From Methylococcaceae bacterium (GTDB taxonomy: Bacteria; Pseudomonadota; Gammaproteobacteria; Methylococcales; Methylomonadaceae), in contig JAUYBL010000021.1 of the NCBI GenBank assembly GCA_030693065.1, forward strand, positions 39,901 to 103,900: a DNA stretch of 64,000 bases. The letters run 5' to 3'. The notes under the pieces were generated by a model. The model ran no database searches. It was not told the origin of the DNA and saw only the letters and a list, made by a program, of their open reading frames with translations. Both the position numbers and the translations under genes were made by a program. Of the stretch, positions 18,416 through 28,538 are shown one piece after another (position 1 is the stretch's first letter; every line of letters begins with the position of its first letter).

Positions 18416-20239
18416 ATGAATCAAGAACAGCAACAATCCCAGCTTAAACAGTTAATAGCCAAAGGTAAGATTCAGGGTTACTTGACGTATGCGGAAGTCA
18501 ACGACCATCTGCCTAGCGACATTGTTGACCCAGAGCAAATTGAAGATATTATCGGCATGATCAGCGATATGGGCATCCAGGTCTATGAAGTGGCCCCGGA
18601 TGAAGACTCGCTCATCACTGATTCTGCCGCTGTAACGACAGATGACGAGGACGCTGAAGAGGTTGCTGCATTGGCATCAGTAGACAGCGAATTTGGTAGA
18701 ACTACCGACCCTGTGCGTATGTATATGCGCGAAATGGGATCTGTAGAATTGCTTACTCGTGCAGACGAGTTAAAAATTGCCAAGCGAATTGAAGAAGGCC
18801 AGCAGCAATTAGTGAAAGCGATTTCACGGTCATGTGTTGTTGTTGAAGATTTTTTGCAGTCATTCGATAGTGTTTCTGCAGAGGAAGGCGGGACTCGGTT
18901 GACCGATCTTATATCCGGTTTTGCGGATTTAAGTGAGCCTGAAGATTTAGTGGCGGCATTGCCGGTTGCAGATGAAATTGATGAGGGTGAAACAGAAGAA
19001 GCTAGTGCAGAGGAAGAGACAAAAGGACTTAATTATGAAGAGGTTAAGGAGAAAGTTGAGGCGCTCAGGGCACAATTGAAATTAGCTTCGGCTGCAATTA
19101 AAAAACACGGCTATTCCAGTGAAAAGACAGAAGAAGCCTTTGAAATACTCGCTGGGCTGTTTATGGAATTTAAATGGACACCTCAATATCTAAAAAAATT
19201 GACCGCCATTATTCCTGATGGTGTAGCTGCTGTCCGAGAGCAAGAAAAAATTATATTGGATGTTTTTGTTAATCAGGCAAAATTTCCGCGTAAAGATTTC
19301 ATTGCATCATTTGTTGGCAATGAAGCCAGTTCGGAGTGGTTTGGGCAATATTTGAATGCAAACGACAGTTATGCCGACACATTCAAGGTCCATGAAAAAG
19401 AAGTTAGAAAAGCCCAGACAAGATTGTCTGAAATAGAAGATCGTTATGGCTTGACTGTCAACGGCTTAAAAGACATTAATCGACGTATGTCAATTGGTGA
19501 GGCCAAGGCCAGGCGTGCAAAAAAAGAAATGATTGAAGCTAACTTACGGTTGGTCATTTCCATAGCAAAAAAGTATACTAATCGTGGTTTGCAATTCTTG
19601 GATTTAATTCAAGAAGGCAATATCGGTTTAATGAAAGCAGTTGATAAATTTGAATACCGTCGAGGATACAAATTTTCTACTTATGCTACATGGTGGATTA
19701 GACAGGCGATTACCAGATCCATTGCAGATCAGGCGAGGACTATCCGGATCCCTGTGCATATGATCGAAACCATCAACAAACTCAATCGTATTTCCAGGCA
19801 AATATTGCAGGAAATGGGCCGTGAAGCTACCCCTGAGGAGCTTGCAGAGCGAATGGAAATGCCTGAAGACAAGGTTCGCAAGGTATTGAAGATAGCCAAA
19901 GAACCTATCTCTATGGAAACACCAATTGGTGATGATGAAGATTCCCACTTGGGAGATTTCATAGAAGATGCTAAAGTACTGTCCCCGATTGAAGCTGCTA
20001 CTATTGCAGGGTTAAGAGAGTCTACACAAAATGTATTGGCAGGCTTAACTGCAAGAGAAGCAAAAGTATTACGTATGCGTTTTGGTATCAATATGAATAC
20101 CGATCATACCTTGGAAGAAGTTGGTAAGCAGTTTGACGTTACTCGTGAACGTATCCGCCAAATTGAAGCCAAAGCATTAAGAAAATTAAGACATCCTTCA
20201 AGATCAGAGCAACTGAGATGCTTCTTGGATGGTGAGTAA
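18416..20239 (+). CDS. rpoD: RNA polymerase primary sigma factor RpoD (sigma-70)
   Basis: Housekeeping sigma factor. The 607-residue protein carries the 1.1 region, region 1.2 ([18 protein letters not shown]), a non-conserved acidic insert, region 2 ([27 protein letters not shown] with the [11 protein letters not shown] -10 recognition helix), region 3 and region 4 ([19 protein letters not shown]). These predict a consensus of TTGACA/TATAAT, matching the promoters seen here. A CAT-anticodon tRNA begins 11 bases after the stop. Confidence 0.98.
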   Translation: MNQEQQQSQLKQLIAKGKIQGYLTYAEVNDHLPSDIVDPEQIEDIIGMISDMGIQVYEVAPDEDSLITDSAAVTTDDEDAEEVAALASVDSEFGRTTDPVRMYMREMGSVELLTRADELKIAKRIEEGQQQLVKAISRSCVVVEDFLQSFDSVSAEEGGTRLTDLISGFADLSEPEDLVAALPVADEIDEGETEEASAEEETKGLNYEEVKEKVEALRAQLKLASAAIKKHGYSSEKTEEAFEILAGLFMEFKWTPQYLKKLTAIIPDGVAAVREQEKIILDVFVNQAKFPRKDFIASFVGNEASSEWFGQYLNANDSYADTFKVHEKEVRKAQTRLSEIEDRYGLTVNGLKDINRRMSIGEAKARRAKKEMIEANLRLVISIAKKYTNRGLQFLDLIQEGNIGLMKAVDKFEYRRGYKFSTYATWWIRQAITRSIADQARTIRIPVHMIETINKLNRISRQILQEMGREATPEELAERMEMPEDKVRKVLKIAKEPISMETPIGDDEDSHLGDFIEDAKVLSPIEAATIAGLRESTQNVLAGLTAREAKVLRMRFGINMNTDHTLEEVGKQFDVTRERIRQIEAKALRKLRHPSRSEQLRCFLDGE

Positions 20240-20250
20240 AAAGTAACAAG

Positions 20251-20327
20251 GGGCCCTTAGCTCAGTTGGTTAGAGCGTCCGACTCATAATCGGCAGGTCG
20301 TAGGTTCAAGTCCTACAGGGCCCACCA
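20251..20327 (+). tRNA. tRNA with CAT anticodon, probably tRNA-Ile2
   Basis: The acceptor stem GGGCCCT pairs with AGGGCCC, followed by A and encoded CCA (20325-20327). The anticodon loop CTCATAA gives CAT. The sequence resembles E. coli ileX (CCCTTAGCTCAG, CGACTCATAATCG, GGTTCAAGTCC) more than elongator tRNA-Met, so the C34 is probably converted to lysidine by TilS to read AUA. ileX also lies near rpoD in E. coli. Elongator tRNA-Met is the alternative. Confidence 0.93.
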
Positions 20328-20333
20328 TAATTA

Positions 20334-20358
20334 AAAAGGCTGCTTATTGCAGCCTTTT
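20334..20358 (+). terminator. Intrinsic terminator after the CAT tRNA
   Basis: The perfect stem AAAAGGCTGC (20334-20343) and GCAGCCTTTT (20349-20358) has a five-base loop and ends in a short T-run. It would end the rpsU-to-tRNA transcript. Confidence 0.85.
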
Positions 20359-20395
20359 GTGTATCAGTAGTTTTTATTTTTAAGAAGGTGGCAGT

Positions 20396-21556
20396 GTGAG
20401 CAATAACTTCATTTTTACATCTGAATCTGTTTCAGAAGGGCATCCTGATAAAGTCGCTGACCAAATTTCCGATGCGGTTCTTGATGCGATAATTGCACAA
20501 GATCCCCGTGCGCGAGTTGCTTGCGAAACATTGGTAAAAACCGGCATGGTAGTTCTTGCGGGCGAAATCACCACTAATGCCTGGGTTGATACTGAAGCGT
20601 TAGTAAGAAAAGTGGTTTGTGACATCGGTTATGATCATGGTGACATAGGGTTCGACGGACAGAGCTGCGCGGTATTAAATGCTATTGGCAAGCAATCTGC
20701 AGATATTGCGATGGGTGTTGATGAAGCTAATGATCATGAACAAGGCGCTGGCGATCAGGGCTTAATGTTTGGTTATGCCAGTAATGAGACCGATGTATTT
20801 ATGCCTGCTCCCATTACTTACTCGCATTTACTAGTTAAGCGTCAGTCTGAAGTACGTAAAAATAAAACATTGCCATGGCTACGCCCTGACGCCAAAAGTC
20901 AGATTACTTTCCGTTACGAAAATAACAAACCAGTCGCGATTGAAGCTGTAGTCCTGTCCACTCAGCATTCTCCAGATATTTCTGCAAAAGCATTGCATGA
21001 AGCAGTGATGGATGAAATTATTTTACCGGTTTTGCCTAAAGAATGGCTGCATAAAGACACCAAATACTTCATCAATCCGACCGGACAATTCATTATTGGC
21101 GGTCCAGTTGGCGATTGCGGCTTGACAGGCCGAAAAATCATTGTAGATACCTATGGCGGCATGGCTAGACATGGTGGTGGTGCTTTTTCGGGTAAAGATC
21201 CTTCAAAAGTGGATCGTTCAGCTGCTTACATGGGGCGCTACGTAGCTAAAAATATAGTTGCCGCAGGTCTTGCTGAGCGTTGCGAAATACAAGTTTCTTA
21301 CGCTATTGGTGTTGCAGAGCCTACTTCTATCAGCGTAGAAACATTTGGTACCAGCAAGCTGAGCGAAGATAGATTAGTGCAAATTGTCAGAGATCACTTT
21401 GATTTAAGACCGAAAGGATTGATCGCCACGCTGGACCTGTTAAAGCCGATTTATCAAGTCACCGCCGCATATGGTCACTTTGGCCGCACCGAAGACACTT
21501 TCAGTTGGGAAAAAACTGATAAAGTCGATGCATTGAAAGATGCTGCAGGTCTTTAA
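20396..21556 (+). CDS. metK: S-adenosylmethionine synthetase
   Basis: Makes SAM from methionine and ATP. The 386-residue protein has the ATP motif [13 protein letters not shown], the [12 protein letters not shown] signature and the glycine-rich [16 protein letters not shown] loop. It starts with GTG 20396, preceded by AAGAAGGTGG; an alternative GTG is at 20394 out of frame. With ahcY 20 bp downstream and metF after that, it forms an activated-methyl-cycle operon. The upstream leader is too short for a SAM riboswitch. Confidence 0.97.
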   Translation: MSNNFIFTSESVSEGHPDKVADQISDAVLDAIIAQDPRARVACETLVKTGMVVLAGEITTNAWVDTEALVRKVVCDIGYDHGDIGFDGQSCAVLNAIGKQSADIAMGVDEANDHEQGAGDQGLMFGYASNETDVFMPAPITYSHLLVKRQSEVRKNKTLPWLRPDAKSQITFRYENNKPVAIEAVVLSTQHSPDISAKALHEAVMDEIILPVLPKEWLHKDTKYFINPTGQFIIGGPVGDCGLTGRKIIVDTYGGMARHGGGAFSGKDPSKVDRSAAYMGRYVAKNIVAAGLAERCEIQVSYAIGVAEPTSISVETFGTSKLSEDRLVQIVRDHFDLRPKGLIATLDLLKPIYQVTAAYGHFGRTEDTFSWEKTDKVDALKDAAGL

Positions 21557-21576
21557 TAATCCTTACAGGAAACAAC

Positions 21577-22869
21577 ATGAGTCAACAAGATTATAAAGTC
21601 GCCGACATAGCCCTGGCAGAATGGGGCCGTAAAGAAATTAACATTGCTGAAACGGAAATGCCAGGTTTGGTGGCATTACGTAAAGAATACGGCGCTCAAC
21701 AACCCCTAAAAGGTGCGCGAATTGCCGGCTGTTTGCATATGACCATACAAACAGCTGTGTTAATTGAAACACTGACTGCTTTAGGCGCAGAAATTCGATG
21801 GTCGTCTTGCAATATTTTTTCTACTCAAGATCATGCAGCTGCTGCTATTGCAGCCTCAGGTGTTCCAGTATTTGCTTGGAAAGGTGAAACTGAAGAGGAA
21901 GCAGAATGGTGCATAGAACAAACTATTCTTGGTCCGAATGGCTGGCGCCCGAACATGATTCTGGATGATGGCGGCGACTTGACGAACATGATGCATGACA
22001 AGTTTCCGGAGCTGATGACTGACGTCAAAGGCTTGTCTGAGGAAACCACTACAGGCGTATTGCGTTTAACTGAACGCGTTGTCAAAGGTACCTTGAAAGT
22101 GCCAGCTTTTAACGTCAATGATTCTGTGACCAAATCAAAATTCGACAATCTTTATGGCTGTCGCGAATCCTTAGTTGACGGCATTAAACGTGCAACTGAC
22201 GTTATGATTGCCGGTAAAATTGCTGTCGTGTGCGGTTATGGCGATGTTGGTAAAGGCTGCGCGCAATCTTTACGTGGGCTGGGCGCGACTGTCTGGATTA
22301 CCGAAATCGACCCTATCTGTGCATTACAGGCTGCAATGGAAGGTTACCGTGTTGTGACTATGGAAGATGCAGCGCCAATCGCTAATATTTTCGTTACCGC
22401 CACCGGTAATTTTAATGTTATTACTCATGCGCATTTAGCGGCTATGAGAGATCAGGCAATCGTCTGCAACATTGGTCATTTTGATTCTGAAATCGAAATT
22501 TCTTCATTGCGCCAATACACTTGGGAAAACATCAAACCGCAAGTTGATCATGTCATTTTCCCAGATGGCAAACGCTTGATTATATTAGCCGAAGGCCGTT
22601 TGGTTAACTTGGGCTGTGCAACTGGCCACCCTAGTTTTGTAATGTCCAATTCATTCTGTAACCAAGTATTGGCACAGCTTGAGCTATGGGCAAATGCAGA
22701 TAAATACGAAAACAATGTGTACATGCTGCCTAAAAAACTAGACGAAAAAGTCGCGAGAGCACATCTTGCTCAACTAGGCGTAAATTTGACTGTATTGACT
22801 GATACGCAAGCTAAATACATCAATGTGCCAGTTGAAGGTCCTTACAAGGTTGATCATTACCGTTATTGA
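21577..22869 (+). CDS. ahcY: Adenosylhomocysteinase
   Basis: NAD-dependent hydrolase of S-adenosylhomocysteine to adenosine and homocysteine, removing the inhibitor of SAM methyltransferases. The 430-residue protein has the substrate region [13 protein letters not shown], the NAD-binding loop [16 protein letters not shown] and the C-terminal KVDHYRY signature. E. coli uses the Pfs/LuxS route instead, so this is the alternative SAH disposal route. It follows metK in an operon. Confidence 0.97.
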   Translation: MSQQDYKVADIALAEWGRKEINIAETEMPGLVALRKEYGAQQPLKGARIAGCLHMTIQTAVLIETLTALGAEIRWSSCNIFSTQDHAAAAIAASGVPVFAWKGETEEEAEWCIEQTILGPNGWRPNMILDDGGDLTNMMHDKFPELMTDVKGLSEETTTGVLRLTERVVKGTLKVPAFNVNDSVTKSKFDNLYGCRESLVDGIKRATDVMIAGKIAVVCGYGDVGKGCAQSLRGLGATVWITEIDPICALQAAMEGYRVVTMEDAAPIANIFVTATGNFNVITHAHLAAMRDQAIVCNIGHFDSEIEISSLRQYTWENIKPQVDHVIFPDGKRLIILAEGRLVNLGCATGHPSFVMSNSFCNQVLAQLELWANADKYENNVYMLPKKLDEKVARAHLAQLGVNLTVLTDTQAKYINVPVEGPYKVDHYRY

Positions 22870-22880
22870 TTGACACTTTC

Positions 22881-22914
22881 AAGACCGGTTGAGGCGCGAG
22901 CTTCACCCGGTCTT
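22881..22914 (+). terminator. Hairpin between ahcY and metF
   Basis: AAGACCGG (22881-22888) pairs with CCGGTCTT (22907-22914) around an 18 base loop that itself contributes GT and GC pairs. No T-tract follows. It may be an intercistronic attenuator or stability hairpin. Confidence 0.5.
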
Positions 22915-22927
22915 ACAGATATAAAAC

Positions 22928-23782
22928 ATGCAATCACAAAAAAAACACCCTCAGCTCTACAGTTTCGAGTTTTATCCCCCAAAAACTGAAGAAGGCGCAG
23001 CCAGCTTGCAAGTAGTTCAAGACAAGCTTGCAGCTCTCAATCCTGATTTTTTTTCCGTAACCTTTGGTGCAGGCGGTTCAACCCGTGACCTTACCTTTGA
23101 TGCCGTGGTCGACATTCAAGCCAAAGGCGTCAATGCAGCACCGCATTTATCTTGCGTTGCTTCAACCAAAGATAATATTCGCGCCATTCTTAATAATTAT
23201 CAGCAACACGGGATAAGCAAAATTGTCGCACTCAGAGGCGATCTACCATCAGGCATGATGTCAGCCGGTGAATTCCGTTACGCCAATGAACTGGTTGAAT
23301 TTATTCGTCAGGAAACCGGTGGCCATTTCCAGATCCATGTTGCCGCCTATCCTGAAGTACACCCTCAGGCTCCCAGCGGCGCGCAAGATTTCAAAAATTT
23401 TAAACGCAAAGTTGATGCGGGTGCTAATGCCGCAATCACGCAGTATTTTTATAATGCCGAGGGGTATTTTTACTTTGTCGATGCTTGTGAAAAGAACGGT
23501 ATCGACATTCCCATCGTGCCAGGCATCATGCCGATTACCCAATACGCACAGTTATTTCGGTTTTCGGAAATGTGCGGCGCCGATATTCCTAGATGGATGC
23601 GCAAACGATTGGAAGGCTTTGGTGATGATCGTGAATCCATTCAAGCTTTTGGTTTGGACGTGGTCAGTGATCTTTGTCAGCGTTTATTAGATGCTGGTGC
23701 GCCAGGACTGCACTTTTACACCATGAATCAAGCCACACCAACATTAGCTATCCTCGCTAATTTGCAAAAAACAACGGTTTAA
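22928..23782 (+). CDS. metF: 5,10-methylenetetrahydrofolate reductase
   Basis: FAD enzyme that reduces methylene-THF to methyl-THF for methionine synthesis, closing the methyl cycle started by metK and ahcY. The 284-residue (beta/alpha)8 protein shows SFEFYPPKTEEG at the start, including the catalytic glutamate, VTFGAGGSTRD, and the ITQYFYNAE segment. It lacks the eukaryotic C-terminal regulatory domain, as is normal in bacteria. A weak 8 bp hairpin (23799-23824) separates it from bioA. Confidence 0.96.
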   Translation: MQSQKKHPQLYSFEFYPPKTEEGAASLQVVQDKLAALNPDFFSVTFGAGGSTRDLTFDAVVDIQAKGVNAAPHLSCVASTKDNIRAILNNYQQHGISKIVALRGDLPSGMMSAGEFRYANELVEFIRQETGGHFQIHVAAYPEVHPQAPSGAQDFKNFKRKVDAGANAAITQYFYNAEGYFYFVDACEKNGIDIPIVPGIMPITQYAQLFRFSEMCGADIPRWMRKRLEGFGDDRESIQAFGLDVVSDLCQRLLDAGAPGLHFYTMNQATPTLAILANLQKTTV

Positions 23783-23798
23783 TTAGGTACTTTTAGCC

Positions 23799-23824
23799 CG
23801 CTCTGCAGCGTATTCAGCAGAGCG
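23799..23824. repeat. Palindrome between metF and bioA
   Basis: CGCTCTGC (23799-23806) and GCAGAGCG (23817-23824) form a perfect 8 bp inverted repeat with a 10 base loop, followed by GC-rich sequence and not a T-run. It may be a stability element or a weak terminator. Confidence 0.5.
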
Positions 23825-23856
23825 CTTGCGCTGGAGTCTTACATCTCGTACCCAAC

Positions 23857-25209
23857 ATGATGACCAACCAAACTTTAGCTAACCGAGATCTTTCCGTTTT
23901 GTGGCATCCATGTACACAAATGAAGGACCATGAAAACTTTCCCATTATCCCGATCAAAAAAGGCCAAGGTGTTTGGCTCGAGGATTTTGACGGTAATCGT
24001 TATTTGGATGCCATCAGCTCATGGTGGGTTAACCTGTTCGGGCATGCTAATCCAGCCATCAATGCGGCGTTAAAAGATCAGCTTGATACGCTGGAGCACG
24101 TTATTTTTGCCGGATTTTCTCATGAAGCCGGCATCCAGTTGGCGGAAAAGTTGGTCGAAATTACCCCGTCCGGACTGAATCGCTGTTTTTATGCCGACAA
24201 TGGTTCTGCTGCGGTAGAAGTCGCGCTGAAAATGAGTTTTCACTATTGGCGCAATCTTGGGCAAACGCAAAAAACCAAATTCATCACGCTGGAAAACAGC
24301 TATCACGGCGAAACCCTCGGCGCGCTGGCAGTCGGCAATGTCGCTTTGTATAAGGAAACTTATGCGCCTTTGTTGATGGACGTGATTACTGTGCCGGGGC
24401 CGGATTGTTATCATCGGGAACTCGGTGAAACCTGGGTCGATTACTCCACACGCCGTTTCGCGATAATGGAGCAAACACTGCAGCAACATGCCGATACGGT
24501 GTGCGCCGTCATCGTTGAGCCGCTAGTGCAGTGTGCGGGCAATATGCGCATGTACGATCCGGTGTATTTAAAATTACTGCGCTCAGCTTGCGATAAATAC
24601 AACGTGCATTTAATCGCCGACGAAATTGCCGTCGGTTTCGGCCGTACCGGGACTTTGTTTGCCTGTGAACAAGCCGACATCACGCCGGATTTTATGTGTT
24701 TATCCAAAGGTTTAACCGGCGGCTATTTGCCGCTGTCCGCAGTGTTAACGACAGATAAAGTTTACTCGGCGTTTTATGACGATTACCAAAAACTCACAGC
24801 ATTTTTGCATTCGCACAGCTATTCCGGCAATGCGCTGGCATGCCGGGCTGGATTGGCGACGATAAACATATTCCAGCAGCACAGTATCATCGAACAGAAT
24901 CAAGGCTTGGCGGCGACAATGACCAAAGTCGGCGCTAGATTTAACGAGCATCCGCATGTCAGCGAAGTTCGGCAGACGGGTATGATTTTGGCCATTGAAA
25001 TGGTTAAAAACAAACAAACCCGTGAGCCATTTCCTTGGCAAGAGAGGCGAGGGCTTAAAGTTTATCAATATGCCTTATCCAAAGGCGTGCTATTGCGCCC
25101 GTTGGGTAATGTGATTTATTTCATGCCGCCCTACGTTATTAGCGAAGACGAACTATTATTGCTTGCCGAAATTGCTTGGCAGGGCATACAGCACGCGACT
25201 CAACAATAA
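23857..25209 (+). CDS. bioA: Adenosylmethionine-8-amino-7-oxononanoate aminotransferase
   Basis: PLP enzyme that makes 7,8-diaminopelargonate for biotin, using SAM as the amino donor. This fits its place directly after the SAM-cycle genes. The 450-residue protein has the substrate-gating SSWWVNLFGHANP segment, the GSAAVE phosphate site, the IADEIAVGFGRTGT cofactor aspartate region and the PLP lysine in LSKGLTGGYLPLSA. Two adjacent ATG codons (23857, 23860) could start it. No other bio gene is in the window. Confidence 0.95.
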   Translation: MMTNQTLANRDLSVLWHPCTQMKDHENFPIIPIKKGQGVWLEDFDGNRYLDAISSWWVNLFGHANPAINAALKDQLDTLEHVIFAGFSHEAGIQLAEKLVEITPSGLNRCFYADNGSAAVEVALKMSFHYWRNLGQTQKTKFITLENSYHGETLGALAVGNVALYKETYAPLLMDVITVPGPDCYHRELGETWVDYSTRRFAIMEQTLQQHADTVCAVIVEPLVQCAGNMRMYDPVYLKLLRSACDKYNVHLIADEIAVGFGRTGTLFACEQADITPDFMCLSKGLTGGYLPLSAVLTTDKVYSAFYDDYQKLTAFLHSHSYSGNALACRAGLATINIFQQHSIIEQNQGLAATMTKVGARFNEHPHVSEVRQTGMILAIEMVKNKQTREPFPWQERRGLKVYQYALSKGVLLRPLGNVIYFMPPYVISEDELLLLAEIAWQGIQHATQQ

Positions 25210-25224
25210 ACATGGCCGATTAAC

Positions 25225-25971
25225 ATGAGAGTTTCCAGATTATACGTTTCCATCCCATTGGCATCCGGTAAGACCATTGAATTGGATGAAGATAACGAGC
25301 ATTACGTCAGAACCGTACTGCGCTTAAAAAAAGACAATGCCATCATTCTGTTCAATGGTGAGGGCGGAGAATTTGTCTGTACCGTTGCTGAAGTTAGTCG
25401 TAAAGCCGTCTTAATTGCCGTTGAACAATGGCTTGACCGTAGTATTGAATCCCCATTACACATCACCTTGGGGTTGGGTATTGCACGCGGTGATCGCATG
25501 GATCTGTCGGTGCAAAAAGCGGTGGAATTGGGTGCTAATCACATTACGCCCTTGATTACTGAGCGCTGTCAGGTGCAATTTAAAGGTGAAAAAAAGCCTC
25601 AACGGCTGCTGCACTGGCAAAAAATTGTTCAACATGCCGCAGAGCAAAGTGGTCGAACGTTGTTGCCACCATTACCTGAGATACAACATTTGCAAGACTG
25701 GGTTGGTAATCAACAAGGCTTAAAAATCTTTCTTGATCCCTATGCCGAGCAGAACCTTAGCGAGTTAACACCCGAAACTCCACAAGTTACCTTACTTACC
25801 GGTCCGGAAGGTGGCTTTGCCGACCATGAGCGTGAGCTTGCCAAAGCGGCTGGTTTTATTCCGGTGCGCCTCGGACAACGCATCTTAAGAACAGAAACCG
25901 CATCACTAGCAGCCCTGGCTGCGGTGCAGATGTGCTGGGGTGATTTTGGCAATGGGGCGGTGCACTTATGA
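25225..25971 (+). CDS. rsmE: 16S rRNA m3U1498 methyltransferase RsmE
   Basis: SPOUT-class methyltransferase that uses SAM to methylate U1498 of 16S rRNA. The 248-residue protein has an N-terminal PUA-like domain and a C-terminal trefoil knot with LLTGPEGGFADHE and LGQRILRTETASLAAL, the family signature. It lies 15 bp after bioA and overlaps the next gene by ATGA. Confidence 0.96.
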   Translation: MRVSRLYVSIPLASGKTIELDEDNEHYVRTVLRLKKDNAIILFNGEGGEFVCTVAEVSRKAVLIAVEQWLDRSIESPLHITLGLGIARGDRMDLSVQKAVELGANHITPLITERCQVQFKGEKKPQRLLHWQKIVQHAAEQSGRTLLPPLPEIQHLQDWVGNQQGLKIFLDPYAEQNLSELTPETPQVTLLTGPEGGFADHERELAKAAGFIPVRLGQRILRTETASLAALAAVQMCWGDFGNGAVHL

Positions 25972-26852
25972 GAATTGTGATTTATGCGCTGATGCCGCTG
26001 CTGGTGCTGCTGGCGATTACATCCAATGCGTGCCTATTAGCCTATCTGATTGCCTGGGGCATGGACGATCCATCGCTACTCCGGAAGCTGATCATCCGCA
26101 TCACGCAAATCTCATTGTTGCTGAGTATTTATCCGCTGATGCGCACGCTCAAATTAACCAAGGAAGATCTTGGTTTGGCCGAAAAAAAGATCTTTATCAG
26201 CCAGTTATTGCGCGGTTTTGGCTTAGGCATATTGACATTGTTGCCGATCTTTATTGTTTTATACCTGTTTGAGATTAATGTGTTTGACGATAGCCAGCCT
26301 TGGTCGGTAGGGCTGGTATTAAAAAAAATAACCATTGCATTACTGCTTGCTTCATTGATTGGTATCGTCGAAGAAATGGTATTTCGAGGGATGCTGTTGG
26401 CGGGATTACGGCGTAATTTACCGGTCATTGCCGCTGTGTTACTTACCTCAACTTATTATGCAGCATTACATTTTCTTGACAGTAAGAGTCCAGTGTCAGC
26501 AGCAAACTTTAGCCTGTTGACCAGTTTTCAACTGCTTATTGAAGCATTTATCAATATATTCAACCCGGATAATACGGCCGCTTTTTGTGCCTTGCTAATG
26601 GTGGGCATTTTCTTGGCCGTAATCAGAGTAAACAACAAACACAGCCTCGCTGTTTGCATAGGCTGTCATGCCGGTTGGGTATTTCAAATTAAGATGAGTA
26701 AAAGCTTATTTAATACCAATCCAAATTCCGAATACCTGGCTATTTTCGAGGGGCATTCCGGTGGAATTCTCGGACCATTAGCGACCGTTTGGTTAGCCGT
26801 GCTGGTGGTTGGCTATATTTTTTATAAAAAAAACCAGTCGGCTGGTGAGTAA
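25968..26852 (+). CDS. CPBP-family intramembrane metalloprotease (Abi/CAAX type)
   Basis: A multipass membrane protein of 294 residues with the three CPBP motifs of the type II CAAX protease family: EEMVFRG (E135, E136, R140), the second motif histidine H168 in YAALHFL, and a third histidine in GCHAGW near residue 231. These residues form a metal site within the membrane. Seven or eight hydrophobic segments are visible. Substrate and role in this organism are unknown; family members act in bacteriocin self-immunity or membrane protein processing. Its ATG overlaps the rsmE stop, so it is cotranscribed. Confidence 0.85.
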   Translation: MRIVIYALMPLLVLLAITSNACLLAYLIAWGMDDPSLLRKLIIRITQISLLLSIYPLMRTLKLTKEDLGLAEKKIFISQLLRGFGLGILTLLPIFIVLYLFEINVFDDSQPWSVGLVLKKITIALLLASLIGIVEEMVFRGMLLAGLRRNLPVIAAVLLTSTYYAALHFLDSKSPVSAANFSLLTSFQLLIEAFINIFNPDNTAAFCALLMVGIFLAVIRVNNKHSLAVCIGCHAGWVFQIKMSKSLFNTNPNSEYLAIFEGHSGGILGPLATVWLAVLVVGYIFYKKNQSAGE

Positions 26853-26908
26853 CCTTGCTCAGAAGCCATTGGCTATAAATTTGAACGCTAACGTGTAAAT
26901 CAACGCAT

Positions 26909-26940
26909 TTCGTTCGTGATGAACCTGTCGAACCATGAAC
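26909..26940 (+). repeat. Dispersed intergenic repeat, copy 1
   Basis: The unit TTCGTTCGTGATGAACCTGT continues CGAACCATGAAC to 26940. It matches, with a few changes, the units at 29326-29357 and 30077-30102. It lies in the 243 bp spacer between the CPBP gene and cmoA, which shows no other clear feature. Confidence 0.75.
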
Positions 26941-27095
26941 AAAATGGTTTTTTTGAGTTTCCCTTGTAGACCAAGTAATGGGATTTTCAACTTTACGACA
27001 TACTCGAAAAATGAAAAAATCCCCATCTTAGTTAGGTGCTTCAATTTATCTGACAATTCTATGAGCAAAACTTTTCATAACGGATCAAATTTATT

Positions 27096-27827
27096 ATGTC
27101 CAACGAAGATAAAGTTTTTAAAGAAGAAATAAATACCGTCGCTGATTTCAAATTTGGCTCCACAGTTGCCAATGTCTTTGACGATATGGTTAGCAGGTCG
27201 GTGCCATATTACGGTGAGATGCAACGGATGATCTCGGAGCTTGCGGCCGATTACGCCAAACCAGGCACCGATGTTTATGACTTGGGTTGCGCTACCGGCA
27301 CCACCCTAATAGGCATGAACACCGCCGTCCCTAAAGACATACGTTTTATCGGTATCGACGATTCACCGGAGATGCTCGATAAATGCCAAGTTAAACTAAT
27401 AGAGGCCGATTTTTCTCGACCGTTTGAGTTACGAGTTGCCGATTTAAATTCAACCGTAGAAATTACCAATGCCTCGGTTGTGGTTTTATGCCTGACATTG
27501 CAATTCGTTCGGCCTATCTACCGAGAAAAATTGCTGAAAAGCGTTTTTGACGGTTTAGAAAGTGGCGGCGTGTTAATCCTGGTTGAAAAAGTATTGGCTG
27601 AAGATAGCGTATTTAATCGCGAATTTATTAAGCATTATTACAACTACAAGCGCCGCAATCATTACAGCGACATGGAAATTTCGCAAAAACGAGAAGCGTT
27701 AGAAAACATCCTCATCCCTTATAAACTCAGTGAAAATATCGCAATGCTACGTGACATTGGTTTTGATAATTGCGAAGTGTTTTTTAAGTGGTACAACTTT
27801 TCCGGCCTCATCGCGAGAAAAAAATAA
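27096..27827 (+). CDS. cmoA: Carboxy-S-adenosyl-L-methionine synthase
   Basis: Makes carboxy-SAM from SAM and prephenate, the donor used by CmoB to build cmo5U at wobble position 34 of tRNA. The 243-residue protein matches the CmoA pattern: a FDDMVSRSVPYYGEMQ segment, motif I YDLGCATGTT, FIGIDDSPEML, and the YSDMEISQKREALEN region with the arginine that binds the carboxyl group. cmoB, its usual neighbour, is absent here. The ATG at 27096 has a weak ribosome site. Its stop overlaps the next start by one base. Confidence 0.92.
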   Translation: MSNEDKVFKEEINTVADFKFGSTVANVFDDMVSRSVPYYGEMQRMISELAADYAKPGTDVYDLGCATGTTLIGMNTAVPKDIRFIGIDDSPEMLDKCQVKLIEADFSRPFELRVADLNSTVEITNASVVVLCLTLQFVRPIYREKLLKSVFDGLESGGVLILVEKVLAEDSVFNREFIKHYYNYKRRNHYSDMEISQKREALENILIPYKLSENIAMLRDIGFDNCEVFFKWYNFSGLIARKK

Positions 27828-28537
27828 TGATGATTCAAATAGGTAATTTCTTTTTTCAATACCGCAACTGGGTATTCATTCCTTTATATTTAGCGCTGTT
27901 CATTCCATCCGCTGAAGTGTTAACAACGCCTTATCATGCTTGGGTGCTGGTTATTGGTTTAACGATTACTCTTTCCGGCCAAGCGATCCGCGGCGCGACT
28001 ATAGGCCTGGCATACATCAAACGTGGCGGTTTGAATAAAAAGGTTTATGCAGCAAATTTAGTCACCGAAGGTATTTTCAATCACTGTCGCAATCCGCTCT
28101 ATGTCGGCAATATCTTGATGTTGGTAGGGATTGGCATTTTGTCCAATTCGCTGCTGTATGTCGGATTGATCATTCCACTTTTTTTATTTATTTTCCAAAG
28201 CATCGTGTTGGCGGAAGAGAATTTTTTGCGAGGTAAATTTGGTGCAGAGTTTGATGCCTACGCCAAACGCGTCCATCGCTGGCTTCCAGTGTGCAAAGGC
28301 TTGAACGCGACTTTTAAAAGTATGGAATTCAACTGGCGACGCTGGCTAGTTAAAGAATACAGCAGCCAATTTATCTGGTTATTGGGTATTACCTTAATCC
28401 TGTTATTCAAATATCCGGAATTAACCGATTATCAAGATGAGCTGCGCGATCAGCTGTTAGTGATTATTGTGCCGTTGCTGACCGCAGCATATTTAGGTGT
28501 TCGATACCTTAAAAAAAGCGGCAAGTTGCGAGGTTAG
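27827..28537 (+). CDS. Isoprenylcysteine methyltransferase (ICMT)/phospholipid methyltransferase-like membrane protein
   Basis: A 236-residue membrane protein with four or more hydrophobic segments and the ICMT-family signature NHCRNPLYVGN followed by a C-terminal EENFLRGKFGAEFDAYAKRVHRW motif, which binds SAM at the membrane face. The frame is open from 27788, but ATG 27827 overlaps the cmoA stop by one base and starts MMIQIGNFFFQYR. A C-terminal hydrophobic part (about 180-225) is beyond the minimal family. The substrate is unknown. Confidence 0.8.
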   Translation: MMIQIGNFFFQYRNWVFIPLYLALFIPSAEVLTTPYHAWVLVIGLTITLSGQAIRGATIGLAYIKRGGLNKKVYAANLVTEGIFNHCRNPLYVGNILMLVGIGILSNSLLYVGLIIPLFLFIFQSIVLAEENFLRGKFGAEFDAYAKRVHRWLPVCKGLNATFKSMEFNWRRWLVKEYSSQFIWLLGITLILLFKYPELTDYQDELRDQLLVIIVPLLTAAYLGVRYLKKSGKLRG

Positions 28538-28538
28538 A

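Noticed and set aside
20328..20395. SAM riboswitch upstream of metK
   Set aside because: Only about 36 bases lie between the tRNA terminator and the GTG start, too short for any known SAM riboswitch.
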